A stretch of 64,000 bases of DNA, from NCBI RefSeq assembly GCF_014202975.1, contig NZ_JACHHZ010000003.1, forward strand, positions 372,001 to 436,000, given 5' to 3'. The notes under the pieces are model-generated. The model did not search any database. It saw only the letters and a list, made by a program, of their open reading frames with translations, and was not told the origin of the DNA. This document shows, in pieces, positions 47,032-55,685 of the stretch (within the stretch, counting starts at the first letter, position 1; every line of letters starts with the position of its first letter). Source of the DNA: Povalibacter uvarum. Lineage in GTDB: Bacteria; Pseudomonadota; Gammaproteobacteria; Steroidobacterales; Steroidobacteraceae. The translations under genes were made by a program, and so were the position numbers.

Positions 47032-47271
47032 ATGCGAACTCTCGTCAATCTCCTCAATGACGACCGCGGGTACGTGCGCATATTCGCGGAACAATCCGGT
47101 TTCGGGTACGAAAAGTCTCCGCACGCGGCGACCCCCTACCAGGACCTCTTCGACCGGATGAGCGGCTACGACTCCGTCGAGAGCGCCATGGCCGCCGCTC
47201 AATTCCAGCTGCAGGCCGTTTCGGAAGGCCGACCCTCGCGGACCCGCCGACGCCGGGTTTCAGCGCGCTAA
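47032..47271 (+). CDS. Small hypothetical protein
   Basis: A 79-residue possible product (MRTLVNLLNDDRGYVRIFAE...) with a basic C-terminal tail (SRTRRRR). I do not recognise it. The start could also be the GTG at 46954. Codon choice is like its neighbours, and no other frame competes, but there is no strong ribosome site, so its reality is uncertain. Confidence 0.4.
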   Translation: MRTLVNLLNDDRGYVRIFAEQSGFGYEKSPHAATPYQDLFDRMSGYDSVESAMAAAQFQLQAVSEGRPSRTRRRRVSAR

Positions 47272-47412
47272 GACGCGTCCGTCACTCCCGCGAACCCCCA
47301 CCAGATCGAACGACGTTCTCACGCGACGAGCCGAGGCTGTTCGCGGCGCGGCAGCGCATGCACCGATCGCGGTTGAATCTACAATGAGCCACCCTTCCAC
47401 GAGGTCGCGCTC

Positions 47413-47886
47413 ATGAAACACCATATTGTCGCCGGGATCGCGAGCCTGTTTCTGGCAACCGTGTTGCACGCTGCCGATAGCGCCGCTCCGTCACCGCCGT
47501 CTGTTTACGACCCGGCGCTCGCCGCGAAGGTCGGAGCCGACGACTATGGGATGCACAAGTACGTTCTCGTGATCCTGAAGACGGGGCCCAAGCCGATGGC
47601 CGACACTCCGGAACGCAAGGAAATGTTCAAGGGACATTTCGCAAACATGCAGCGACTGGCCAAAGAGGGCGTGCTCGCGTATGCCGGGCCGCTCGACGGC
47701 GTCGAGGGGCGGCGAGGCATCTTCATTCTGGCTGTCGACGGTATCGAAGCCGCCAAGCAGCAGGTCGCGACCGACCCCGTCATCATCAGCGGCGAGATGG
47801 TCGCCGAGTACCACGCCCACTATGGAAGCGCGGCGCTGATGCTGGTGAACGACCTGCACTCGCAGGTCGCGAAGAAGCAGATGTGA
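47413..47886 (+). CDS. Secreted YCII-domain protein
   Basis: A 157-residue exported protein (signal ends LHAADS) with a YCII (dimeric alpha/beta-barrel) domain at about 48-145: KYVLVILKTGP, the helix HFANMQRLAKEGVLAYAGPL, and RRGIFILAVDGIEAAKQQVATDP. The conserved His (GHFANM) and Asp of the fold are present. YCII proteins are mostly small cytoplasmic enzymes or binding proteins, so a periplasmic form is less common. A large inverted repeat separates it from the convergent gene. Confidence 0.85.
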   Translation: MKHHIVAGIASLFLATVLHAADSAAPSPPSVYDPALAAKVGADDYGMHKYVLVILKTGPKPMADTPERKEMFKGHFANMQRLAKEGVLAYAGPLDGVEGRRGIFILAVDGIEAAKQQVATDPVIISGEMVAEYHAHYGSAALMLVNDLHSQVAKKQM

Positions 47887-47908
47887 GAGAGGCGATGGGC
47901 GATGGGCT

Positions 47909-47972
47909 GTGAGCTGTGAGCCAGAAGGGAGCAGGATTCACTCCGTTCTGGCTCATCGCTCGTCGCTCACAG
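47909..47972. terminator. Two-way hairpin between convergent genes
   Basis: gctgtgagccagaa (47918-47932 region) pairs with ttctggctca (47947-47957 region), with further imperfect pairing outward (ctgtgag ... ctcacag). It lies between the YCII stop at 47886 and the convergent stop at 47974 and can end transcripts from both sides; no long T-run is present. Confidence 0.5.
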
Positions 47973-47973
47973 C

Positions 47974-48429
47974 TTAGTGGAAGAACGTATCCTCCGGGAT
48001 CTCCTTCAGGATCGCTTCTGCTCCATGCCGCTTCAGGTCCTTCGAAACCTCTCCCGCCACCAGCGCTCGCGTCGGCGTCGACAGAGACTGACGCAGTAGT
48101 CCCAGCATCTTCGGTGGAGCGATGAGCAGCAGCTTGTCGAAGCTGTTCTTCATCCTGTCGGCATCGATGCGCTGTGCAACCGCCTTGGCGAACAGTTCGA
48201 TGTCGTGCTGCTCCGTGCTGCGTTCGCCATCGACGCCGTGAGAATGACCGCGCGTGACGTTGGCGGAGCCATTGTGACGGCGTCCCGGCCGATCGGTTTC
48301 CAGGTCCGTGTCCTTGAGGCCGGCGGCGCCGTTCTGCACAGACCCACGTGCAGTGAGAGGGCCGACGAGCTTTGAGGTGTCGAAGAAGTTCGCCTCGCGT
48401 TCATCAGTGACGACGATTCTCAGGTTCAT
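47974..48429 (-). CDS. Host-attachment-protein family (Host_attach) protein
   Basis: A 151-residue protein beginning MNLRIVVTDEREANFFD, the typical start of the Host_attach family, and ending with LLRQSLSTPTRALVAGEVSKD and LKEIP. The name comes from plant-associated bacteria, but the fold resembles ribosome-associated eRF1-like domains (VLxTDxxxAxxF with KLLLIAPPKMLGLLR), so a role outside attachment is likely. The His/Arg-rich middle (RPGRRHNG, RGHSHGVDGE) is a flexible loop. The frame stays open upstream to 48915 but has no start with conservation. Confidence 0.85.
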   Translation of the reverse strand: MNLRIVVTDEREANFFDTSKLVGPLTARGSVQNGAAGLKDTDLETDRPGRRHNGSANVTRGHSHGVDGERSTEQHDIELFAKAVAQRIDADRMKNSFDKLLLIAPPKMLGLLRQSLSTPTRALVAGEVSKDLKRHGAEAILKEIPEDTFFH

Positions 48430-48896
48430 GGATTTCTCTACCTTCTGAAGCGATGGGAGCGATGCACCGCAGTTTGCAACGAGCGTTGTCGAAGTGCGGT
48501 TCCGGGCCCGACTCCACCTGACCCTGTTGGGATTATGGATCAGCCGTGACCGTCCTGCCGACGACATGAACGGCGGCATGGGACAGATGTTGCAGGGCAG
48601 CGGCAGGGGAGGGAATAAGGGAAAACGGCGCATAAAGTGAAGCCCCGTCGCGAAAGGCGGGGCTTCGTGCCAGATCACGTAGGTTCTCGTCTGAACAGAT
48701 TTCAGGATACGAGACTGATCTGCGCCTGGAAGCGTTCCATCAGGGGTCGTTCGATTCCGGATCTCGTTGGTACAAGGTCTGTCGTCGATCAGGCCGATGA
48801 CTTCGCTGCTTCCGGGGAACATGACGCATCGCGACCGGATGCAGTTCCGGTCATCCGGGTTTTTTGCCCGTGGGAATTCTCTGTCGGTTGCTTCTG
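48430..48896. other. Intergenic region with hairpins; possible small RNA on the + strand
   Basis: No convincing protein frame in 467 bases. Three structured parts: stem gaagccccg / cggggcttc (48639-48665), nested stem tctcgt ... acgaga with ctga/tcag inside (about 48684-48714), and a hairpin with six T's (48833-48865). Since no + strand gene ends here, a short + strand transcript is possible. Read on the minus strand, the first stem is followed by ACTTTAT and could also end the amidohydrolase transcript. Confidence 0.4.
48833..48865 (+). terminator. Terminator-like hairpin with a competing hairpin
   Basis: ccggatg (48835-48841) pairs with catccgg (48852-48858), followed by gtttttt. An overlapping alternative, gaccgg (48833-48838) with ccggtc (48847-48852), cannot form at the same time. 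This is the layout of an attenuator, but no + strand gene follows. Confidence 0.6.
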
Positions 48897-50228
48897 CTAC
48901 CGCGCGGTTATCCACAGTCCATCGCGCACGTACAGCTCACCTTCCTTCACGACTGTGCGCACACGCTCGACATCGAGCGTTCCCCGATCGATGCTGCCCC
49001 GGTACAAGATGAAGTCGGCGCGAGAGTCGAGCTTCAACTGGCCCGCTCGTGGATCGTCGAGCAAGCGGGCATTCAACGCGGTTGCTGCGCGAACGATCTC
49101 GAACGGTGAGATACCGAGTCGTCGCCAGGTCTCGAGCTCCTGCCAGATGGCATCGGCCTGCACATGCACCGGCGAGCCGCAGTCGGTGCCCGTAACGATC
49201 TGAAGACCCGCCGCGTGCAGTTGCTGGAATTTTGCAGGGAGCGCAGGGGGAATCTCGTTCCACGTGGGCGCGTAGCGAATCTCGCGCGTGCGATCTTCAA
49301 GCAAAGCATTCATCGCGAACGCGGCCACGTCCTGCGGCATGAACTCGGTCAATCGTGGATCGTCGACCGTCATTCGACCTTGTCGATACGCGGCAAAGCG
49401 GTGTGGGAATCCGATCGCGGGCACCATGAACAATCTGGTGCCGCGGTCGCGAAGTTTCGCGATGACGTCGTCGGGGTAGCGGAGCGAATCGCTGCGCTCC
49501 AGGTATTCGATCGATTCGGCGCCGATGCGGGTCGCGATTGCGATATCCTCGAGGACGTCCCCAGCCGCTGCCACTCGCAAACCCAGTCGCCGGCTCTCGG
49601 CGACGATCGCGTCCAGCTCCTTTTCGTCGAAGCGCCTCAGGTCGTGCAATGTGACCCACTGCATGCCGGCCTCGTGGAGGCGGCGTACTTTCGCAAGAGC
49701 ATCGTCAACGCCCTTTACGCCCCAGACATTGCCTAGCTCAGAGTCCCAGCCCGCTCGTCCACCGAACAGCGCCGGTCCCCCGAACTGCAAGCGGGGCGAC
49801 ACGACAGCACCACTCGAAACATCGCGAGCGAATGCCGTTGCCGTCGGAAGGTCCCACAAGTGCACGCGACCCGACGTAACGCCGGAGCGAAGTAGCTGTT
49901 TCGCGGCGACGCGCGCACGGGCATTCGAATCGAAAGACTCGGGCAGCCGCACCCCGCTCACCAGATGAACGTGAGCATCGATCAGCCCGGGCAAAAGTGT
50001 GTCGCCCTTCGCGTCGATCACTCGCGCGTCGTTCGGCCGTCGCAGAGAGCCGCTTGAACCTACGGCCGTGATCAGGCCACCTTCGGCGATCAACTCCCGA
50101 TCCTGCTCCAGGCCAGTCTCCGTCCAGAGCGTTGCTCGTGTGACGACGATCGGTGATGCTGGATGGGCCGAGGCGATGCCCAGGACAACGAGCACGATGC
50201 CAAGGAGGAGGCGAGGAGGAAGGTTCAT
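48897..50228 (-). CDS. Secreted amidohydrolase (imidazolonepropionase-like)
   Basis: A 443-residue exported metal-dependent hydrolase (signal MNLPPRLLLGIVLVVLGIAS). The metal ligands of the amidohydrolase barrel are seen in LIDAHVHL (HxH), and the catalytic Asp in IVTGTDCGSP; a lysine or carboxylated lysine is not obvious, and the His expected after strand 5 may be in VTLHDLRR. N- and C-terminal strands make the second beta domain (RVIDAKGDTLLPGL, RADFILYRG). Relatives cleave dipeptides or cyclic amides. The start at 50228 opens the signal peptide; open frame upstream lies in the REP region. Confidence 0.85.
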   Translation of the reverse strand: MNLPPRLLLGIVLVVLGIASAHPASPIVVTRATLWTETGLEQDRELIAEGGLITAVGSSGSLRRPNDARVIDAKGDTLLPGLIDAHVHLVSGVRLPESFDSNARARVAAKQLLRSGVTSGRVHLWDLPTATAFARDVSSGAVVSPRLQFGGPALFGGRAGWDSELGNVWGVKGVDDALAKVRRLHEAGMQWVTLHDLRRFDEKELDAIVAESRRLGLRVAAAGDVLEDIAIATRIGAESIEYLERSDSLRYPDDVIAKLRDRGTRLFMVPAIGFPHRFAAYRQGRMTVDDPRLTEFMPQDVAAFAMNALLEDRTREIRYAPTWNEIPPALPAKFQQLHAAGLQIVTGTDCGSPVHVQADAIWQELETWRRLGISPFEIVRAATALNARLLDDPRAGQLKLDSRADFILYRGSIDRGTLDVERVRTVVKEGELYVRDGLWITAR

Positions 50229-50350
50229 CGAAAAGCCGCGCTCGGTGAGGCAGGTGACTGCATGGTTACCATGCGGGGACCGAGTCGTTGCAGCGGTGTG
50301 GGATGAAAACCGCCATGTGCGCGGTGAACGACAGGGAATGACCAGCGAAA

Positions 50351-50383
50351 GGCATGGATTCCCGCTTTTCGCGGGAACGACGA
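50351..50383. repeat. REP-like single unit (copy C)
   Basis: catggattcccgcttttcgc followed by gggaacgacga: the same unit as at 11.7 and 16.5 kb with small changes. It lies between the amidohydrolase start and the WYL-like gene. Confidence 0.75.
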
Positions 50384-50410
50384 AGGGTGAATCGCCGCCT
50401 TCGGAGCAGC

Positions 50411-50737
50411 TCAGACACGACAATGAATCGTCGTCATCGCCGTATCGTTCGGGTTGTAGTCCGGATCGTCGGGCACGAAGTGTTCTACGAGCACGCGTAC
50501 GTTGCGCATCTCCGGCACCGTCCACAACTTGCCGAAGCCAAATCCGCCCGACGCGCTTTCGCCCCGAATCTGCACGGCGCGCAGCACTTCGACGCCTCGT
50601 GTCGAAACACCATGACAGTACGGAGCTACGACACGCGACCGTCCGTGATAGGAAAACTCGAGCAGGTGCTTCTTGCGGATGGCCTCGCAAACAGCAGCGG
50701 CGACAGGCTGGATGGGCTTGTTGCTCTGCATCGTCAA
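50411..50737 (-). CDS. Mini WYL-domain protein
   Basis: A 108-residue protein made almost only of a WYL-like domain: CEAIRKKHLLEFSYHGRSR followed by VVAPYCHGVSTRGVEVLRAVQI. WYL domains sense nucleic-acid or nucleotide ligands and are normally joined to a winged helix; here no DNA-binding part is present. A second start at MQSNK (50731) is as likely. It is divergent from the flagellin gene, with its start 147 bases away. Confidence 0.75.
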   Translation of the reverse strand: MTMQSNKPIQPVAAAVCEAIRKKHLLEFSYHGRSRVVAPYCHGVSTRGVEVLRAVQIRGESASGGFGFGKLWTVPEMRNVRVLVEHFVPDDPDYNPNDTAMTTIHCRV

Positions 50738-50800
50738 AGACTGCCTCCCGCAGGGTGCCTGACCAGAGTGCCTGATTGAGACCTGCGTCTCAGTGGGCGG

Positions 50801-50827
50801 TCAAGTCGTGCCGCCGGCGGCCGATAG
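50801..50827 (+). promoter_or_regulatory. Sigma-28 (FliA) flagellar promoter of the flagellin gene
   Basis: TCAAGTCG, then exactly 11 bases, then GCCGATAG; the sigma-28 consensus is TAAAGTTT-N11-GCCGATAA. The -10 element matches at 7 of 8 bases and the spacer is exact. It lies 57 bases before the flagellin start, so the gene is under late flagellar control. Confidence 0.8.
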
Positions 50828-50883
50828 CCGATGTACGGCGACGAGGAAATCGCCGCAACCCCGCGAAAGCGGCCCAGAGTATT

Positions 50884-52617
50884 ATGTCACTGACCCTCAA
50901 CACCAACGTTGCCTCGCTCAATGCGCAGCGCAACCTCAATGTCTCCCAGCAGACGCTGGGCAAGGCATTGCAGCGGCTGTCGTCGGGACTGCGCATCAAC
51001 AGCGCGGCCGACGATGCAGCGGGTCTTGCCATTTCCGAACGATTTACGACCCAGGTGCGCGGTCTCAACCAGGCCGTGCGCAATGCGAACGACGGTATCT
51101 CGATGCTGCAGACCGCGGACGGTGCGATGAGCACGGTCAGCGACAGCTTGCGGCGCATCCGCGAGCTCGCGGTCCAGGCCGCCAACTCGACGAACAGCGA
51201 CGAGGATCGTGCAGCGCTGCAGCTCGAAGTGGCGCAGCTTGCGCAGGAAGTCGATCGCGTCGGTCGCGTCACGAGCTTCAACGGTCAGAAGGTTTTCGGC
51301 CAGAGCAATCAGAGCGTCGTCGGTGATCCCAACCAGCTCGGCGCACTCGATGGACTGCAGTCCGGCTGGTTGTCCGCGGCTGAAGACCTGATCTTCGAGA
51401 ACTTCGGTATTCGCGCAAGCGGCAACGCTATCAGCATCGAGCTGACGACTTTCACCGATGGCGCAGGCAGCACGCTTGCGCGGGTCGTTGCGACGGTAGG
51501 CGGCAGCGGCCCTGCCTCCAACATCAGATTGCAGATCGACATGTCGGACTTCACGCCGCCGAATCCGCCGAACGGCGGCAGCGCGCCGTTCTACAACGAT
51601 CGCGTCATTGCTCATGAAATGACGCATGCCGTCATGGATGCGACGATGAACGTCGGGTCGATGTTTGCAGGCAACCAGGAATGGTTCCTCGAAGGCACGG
51701 CGGAGTTCATTCACGGCGCGGACGAGCGCCTGCTGGCTGACATTCAGCGTCTCGGCGGCGGTGCAACTGGCGTCGCGGCCGTCGTCGACATGGCGGACGA
51801 CTGGAACCTGAACTGGGACGGAAGCAGCGAAGCGTACTCCGCGGCCTACGCGGGTGCTCGCTACCTCGACCAGGAAATCAAAGCGGCGGGCGGTGGAGGC
51901 ATTCGCGACGTCATGACGTATCTCGCCGCCGATTCGAGCCGTACGCTCGATCAGGCGATGCAGAACGCCACGAGCGGGAGATTCACTGGCCTCGCCAATT
52001 TCAAGGCGGACTTCCAGGCCAACGGCGATGCGTTCGTCAACGGCTTGCTGACTTCAGGCAGCCTGTCCGACAGCGATACGGGCGCGATCGGCGGCGCGAA
52101 TGCGAGCGGCGGGGCCATCAGGACTGCAACATCCGTCATTCCGAACATCGCGTCGCGCAGCGGCGAAGACCAGCTTTCCGGATTCGCGGAAACGTGGGAA
52201 TCGATCGCGCGCGGCGAGGGCTACACGGCAGGCAGAAAGACGTTGCAGATCGGTGCGGATGTCGGGCACGTCCTCGATATCGGTTCCTTCGCGATGAATG
52301 GTGAGGCGCTGGACATCATGGATGCCGACGTGGTCACCGATGCGAACCGGGTGATCGCGAAGATGGACCGCGCGCTCGACTACATCAATGCGCGTCGAGC
52401 GGACATCGGTGCGCAGCTCAATCGCCTCGATTCCGTCATCGCGAATCTGACCACGAACGCGGAGTCGCTCAGCGCCAGCCGCTCACGAATCCTGGATACG
52501 GACTTCGCCGTCGAAACTGCTTCGCTGACGCGAGCGCAGATCCTGCAGCAGGCAGGCATCGCGATGGTTGCCCAGGCGAACACCACGCCTCAGCAAGTTC
52601 TCTCGCTGTTGCGCTAA
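50884..52617 (+). CDS. Flagellin with built-in zinc metalloprotease (flagellinolysin)
   Basis: A 577-residue flagellin. The N-terminal D0/D1 helices (1-145: [48 protein letters not shown]) and C-terminal D1/D0 helices (about 480-577: [26 protein letters not shown]) are standard. The surface-exposed middle is a gluzincin protease domain: zinc motif HEMTH (His244, Glu245, His248) and the third ligand Glu270 in [13 protein letters not shown], as in collagenase-type M9 peptidases. This is the layout of flagellinolysins, reported to give filaments with thousands of active sites. A sigma-28 promoter precedes it. No other flagellar gene is in the window, so this may be a second flagellin outside the main cluster. 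The ribosome site is weak. Confidence 0.95.
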   Translation: MSLTLNTNVASLNAQRNLNVSQQTLGKALQRLSSGLRINSAADDAAGLAISERFTTQVRGLNQAVRNANDGISMLQTADGAMSTVSDSLRRIRELAVQAANSTNSDEDRAALQLEVAQLAQEVDRVGRVTSFNGQKVFGQSNQSVVGDPNQLGALDGLQSGWLSAAEDLIFENFGIRASGNAISIELTTFTDGAGSTLARVVATVGGSGPASNIRLQIDMSDFTPPNPPNGGSAPFYNDRVIAHEMTHAVMDATMNVGSMFAGNQEWFLEGTAEFIHGADERLLADIQRLGGGATGVAAVVDMADDWNLNWDGSSEAYSAAYAGARYLDQEIKAAGGGGIRDVMTYLAADSSRTLDQAMQNATSGRFTGLANFKADFQANGDAFVNGLLTSGSLSDSDTGAIGGANASGGAIRTATSVIPNIASRSGEDQLSGFAETWESIARGEGYTAGRKTLQIGADVGHVLDIGSFAMNGEALDIMDADVVTDANRVIAKMDRALDYINARRADIGAQLNRLDSVIANLTTNAESLSASRSRILDTDFAVETASLTRAQILQQAGIAMVAQANTTPQQVLSLLR

Positions 52618-52656
52618 CGCGCTGACCTTCGGACCCCACCTCGAACACCCTCGCTT

Positions 52657-54405
52657 TCAGCGCGGGATGATCGGCAGCGTCAACGCTGAACGCTTGTCGG
52701 CACCGCTGTGCACAGTGATTTTCGGCTCCGGCGTTTCGCGCGGTGTCGCACGGGCGTCCGCGAAGTTCAGCGTCAGCCGGATGCGATGACCCGCCTTGAA
52801 AAGATAAGAAATCGGGTACAGATCCAGGTCGAGTTGCACGGGCGTACCGGGCGCCAGCGGCGCCGCGGATTCCTGCGTGAATGGATGCCAGGGCAGTCCG
52901 AGGTTGTTGTAGGGCGCATCCGCGGTCTTCCGCAGCGATGCGCGCAACCGGCCTTCGACGTTGTAGTACTTCGAGGTCCCGTCCGGCGCCACATCATCGA
53001 TGCGCGCAATGACGTCGGCATCTTTCGACGTGGAGGAAACCCAGAGTGTGAGCGTCGGGTGACCCGTCACCTCGGTGTCGGATGTCAGCGGCCCGGTCTG
53101 GAACTGCAACCCCTTGGTCCAGAAGTTGGTGTCCGAGACGTCATAGTCGACACCGCGCGTTTCGGAGGCGCCTGCACCCGCCTTCGGCGACAGTGAATCG
53201 GCGTTGAGGTAGAACGTCGTTCGCCTCTCGCCCGGCAGCGGCCACTGCGCAGCGGTTTTCCAGGCTTTAGCCGGCTCTTCGTTGTACGTGTAGTACGTGA
53301 CCGCGTTCTCCCGCATCACGCCGTTGTCGATGCCCTTGAGCCAGAAGTCGAAGAAGCGGCGCTCCTCGATGAGGATGTCGAAACCCGTGAGCTGCTTCAC
53401 CTCGGTCCAGTTGCAGTGAGTCGAGGGCCCGAGAATCAGTTTGCGGGGATTGGTGACGTTATTGAATGTGAATGGGGCGCCGTACTTCGTTGCGCCTTCG
53501 TCCCAGTTCGCCGCAAGGTACATGGCGATCCCGGATCTGTTGATGACTTCCCGATATGTGTGCGGGCTGCTCTTGAGCCACCACTGATTGGCGAAGCGCT
53601 CGGCGGTGCTGTCCCGGTAGGGTGTGAAGCCCGCCGTTTCGAGATTGCCTTCGTGCTGGGCGATAGCCTGTGCGAGTTCTTTGCGACCTGGATCTGAATC
53701 GACCGGTACGGCCTGCTTGTCGCGTTCGACGCGTGAGCCGCCGCGCATGATCTGCGTCGGAACGCCCTGAGGCGGCGCGAGTCCCCCGGCAGCCGCGAAC
53801 GGATAGACATCCCACTCACAGCTCATGGGAAAGACGGCTTTCAGACTGGGCGGTGCAGTCGTGAGTGCCTGCATCTGGCTGCCGCCGGTGGCGGAGCATC
53901 CCCACATGCCTACTTTGCCGGAGCTCCATGGCTGAGCGGCCAGCCACTCCGTGATGTCGTAGGCATCCATGCGGGCGGCGTCCTGCCACTCGCCGCGATT
54001 GAAACCTGCGTTGTGCCCGAACGATGCGTAGAGGCCGCGGAAATCCGCGACTGCCACTGCGTAGCCATATGGCAGCAACTCGAGTGCTTTGCCGGGATAG
54101 GCGGCTGCGGTCAGTCCGTCCCGGTAGTTGCGCCGGTTGTACGGCGTGTGCATCCAGAGCACCGGCAGTTTCTCGGCGGCGACTTTTCCCTGCGACGTGG
54201 GAAGAAAGATGTCGATGGCGAGGCGGGTGCCATCGCGGACCGCGACGTACTGCGACGTCATCAGGTGCCCGTCATAGCGGGCTGCTCCGTAGCCGCGATA
54301 CTCGCCGGGGCGGGACACCTTTTCACCGGACTCCGCGTAACCAGCCGCGGACAACGAGAGCGCAAAGAGGCAGCAGGTCAATCGCTCGAGAGTTCCAGCG
54401 GACAT
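52657..54405 (-). CDS. Secreted S15/CocE family hydrolase (second copy)
   Basis: A 582-residue exported protein (signal ends near GYAES). The nucleophile elbow is MWGCSATGG with Ser171, different from the GGSYAG of the first copy at 5.6 kb; the histidine is probably in GPSTHCNW and the C-terminal jelly roll has SDTEVTGHPTLTLWVSS. A strong ribosome site (aaggggg) stands before the start at 54405. It is divergent from an alpha/beta hydrolase gene, and the shared gap holds a copy of the motif also found before the TRAP and CapA-like genes, so it may belong to the same regulon. Confidence 0.88.
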   Translation of the reverse strand: MSAGTLERLTCCLFALSLSAAGYAESGEKVSRPGEYRGYGAARYDGHLMTSQYVAVRDGTRLAIDIFLPTSQGKVAAEKLPVLWMHTPYNRRNYRDGLTAAAYPGKALELLPYGYAVAVADFRGLYASFGHNAGFNRGEWQDAARMDAYDITEWLAAQPWSSGKVGMWGCSATGGSQMQALTTAPPSLKAVFPMSCEWDVYPFAAAGGLAPPQGVPTQIMRGGSRVERDKQAVPVDSDPGRKELAQAIAQHEGNLETAGFTPYRDSTAERFANQWWLKSSPHTYREVINRSGIAMYLAANWDEGATKYGAPFTFNNVTNPRKLILGPSTHCNWTEVKQLTGFDILIEERRFFDFWLKGIDNGVMRENAVTYYTYNEEPAKAWKTAAQWPLPGERRTTFYLNADSLSPKAGAGASETRGVDYDVSDTNFWTKGLQFQTGPLTSDTEVTGHPTLTLWVSSTSKDADVIARIDDVAPDGTSKYYNVEGRLRASLRKTADAPYNNLGLPWHPFTQESAAPLAPGTPVQLDLDLYPISYLFKAGHRIRLTLNFADARATPRETPEPKITVHSGADKRSALTLPIIPR

Positions 54406-54463
54406 CGATCCCCCTTGCAAGCGAACCTTGTGAACGGCGCGTCCGTGCGTCATTGTAGGTGAA

Positions 54464-54482
54464 TGGTTCGTAGTATCAACGA
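54464..54482. promoter_or_regulatory. Operator-like site 3 (weaker copy)
   Basis: TGGTTCG-TAGTA-TCAACGA resembles site 1 (TAGTTCG-TAGGC-CAAACGA), agreeing at 13 of 19 bases and continuing into ATA. It lies 36 bases before the hydrolase start at 54518 and 59 bases from the divergent S15 gene start. Confidence 0.45.
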
Positions 54483-54517
54483 TAACTAAAGTCAATGAAT
54501 CGATGATCGGGGGATCA

Positions 54518-55501
54518 ATGAAGAAACGTGCCGGGTTCATTGCGTTGATGTTCGTGGCGAGCGTGGCTTCTGCAGCGCAAGATGCCCCGCAGTCACGGCC
54601 GACCGCCAGCCTGGCACCGCCACCAGATGCGCCGCCCATCAGGACCACGCCGGCGGGTCCCTACGAAGTCGTGATCGAATCGGATCCAGCGCTGCCGACG
54701 CATACGATCTATCGTCCGAAGGATCTTTCCTCGTTCCAGGGGAAGTCGGCGCTGCCCGTCGTCAGCTGGGGCAACGGAGCGTGCGCGAATGCGGGGCTCC
54801 TCTTTCAGGTCTTTCTGACGCAGGTAGCGTCGCATGGCTACCTGGTGATTTCGATCGGCCCGAAGGATGCGCCACTGCCGGCGTTCGCCCGTCCTCGTGA
54901 TGAGCAGCCACCGGGTGCGAGTGCGCCCCGGGCACCAGCGAATGCTCCGGCGAGCCGTGATCAGCAGCTGGTCGACGCCATCGACTGGGCGGTCAGGGAG
55001 AACGAACGTGAAGGAAGCGCCTATCGCCAGCGTCTGAATCCGCAGCGCATTGCCGTGATGGGCCAGTCCTGCGGCGGACTGCAGACGATTGCGGTGTCCG
55101 GCGACCCACGCATCACGACACTCGTTCTCTGGAACAGCGGCACATTTCCCGCTGGGGCCGATTCGATTGGTGCGCGGCTGAGCAACGCAAGGAAGGAGCA
55201 GCTCGCGCAGTTGAAGGCACCGATTGCCTACTTCATCGGCGGGCCGAGCGATATTGCGTACCCGAACGCCGAGGACGATTTCAAACGCATCGCGACTGTG
55301 GCGGCGTTCAAGGGAAATCTGAACGTCGGTCACGGAGGAACGTTCCGGCACCCCGGAGCGGGCTGGTTCGGCGAAGTCGGCGTCGCCTGGCTCGACTGGC
55401 AACTGAAGGGCGACCAGACCGCCGCGCGCTACTTCGTCGGTACGGATTGCACGCTGTGCACGAACCCGATCTGGGCGATCGAGAAGAAGGGCATCCAGTG
55501 A
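54518..55501 (+). CDS. Secreted alpha/beta hydrolase with GQSCGG nucleophile motif
   Basis: A 327-residue exported protein (signal ends near ASAAQD). The fold is a lipase/esterase: VVSWGNGACANAG (oxyanion hairpin), the elbow GQSCGG with Ser184, acid probably in GGPSDIAYPN, and histidine in NVGHGGTFRHPG. Two cysteines near the end (GTDCTLCTN) could form a disulphide. A Pro/Ala-rich segment at 130-150 is a loop. The chosen start has a ggggg patch 6 bases upstream. It is the first gene after site 3 and is followed by the CapA-like gene under site 1. Confidence 0.83.
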   Translation: MKKRAGFIALMFVASVASAAQDAPQSRPTASLAPPPDAPPIRTTPAGPYEVVIESDPALPTHTIYRPKDLSSFQGKSALPVVSWGNGACANAGLLFQVFLTQVASHGYLVISIGPKDAPLPAFARPRDEQPPGASAPRAPANAPASRDQQLVDAIDWAVRENEREGSAYRQRLNPQRIAVMGQSCGGLQTIAVSGDPRITTLVLWNSGTFPAGADSIGARLSNARKEQLAQLKAPIAYFIGGPSDIAYPNAEDDFKRIATVAAFKGNLNVGHGGTFRHPGAGWFGEVGVAWLDWQLKGDQTAARYFVGTDCTLCTNPIWAIEKKGIQ

Positions 55502-55554
55502 GCTCATCGGCGCGGCCTTGCCTGTGCGCCCCTTGACTATCCGCCGCCGAGCAG

Positions 55555-55581
55555 CGAACAATTAGTTCGTAGGCCAAACGA
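55555..55581. promoter_or_regulatory. Operator-like site 1 overlapping a promoter
   Basis: CGAAC-AATTA-GTTCG (55555-55569) overlaps TAGTTCG-TAGGC-CAAACGA (55563-55581). A TTGACT -35 hexamer at 55533 and AACAAT at 55557 (18 apart) would put the -10 element inside the site. The second half-pair matches site 2 exactly in ATTAGTTCG and CAAAC at equal spacing. Confidence 0.55.
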
Positions 55582-55685
55582 TATGCAAGCCATACAGATC
55601 ATGGCCGAGCGGGGGCGGTTCGAGGGGCGGGGTTCCTGTCGCACCGCGATGTCGTGCGTTGCATTGCGGCAGCGAGCGGATCCGA

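Noticed and set aside
48744-48765. tRNA T-arm-like sequence (ggtcgttcgattcc)
   Set aside because: The two arms do not pair, and no acceptor, D or anticodon arm can be drawn around it.
48430-48915. Upstream extension of the host-attachment-like gene
   Set aside because: The added 160 residues have no conservation pattern and cross hairpins and a terminator; the family starts at MNLRIVV.
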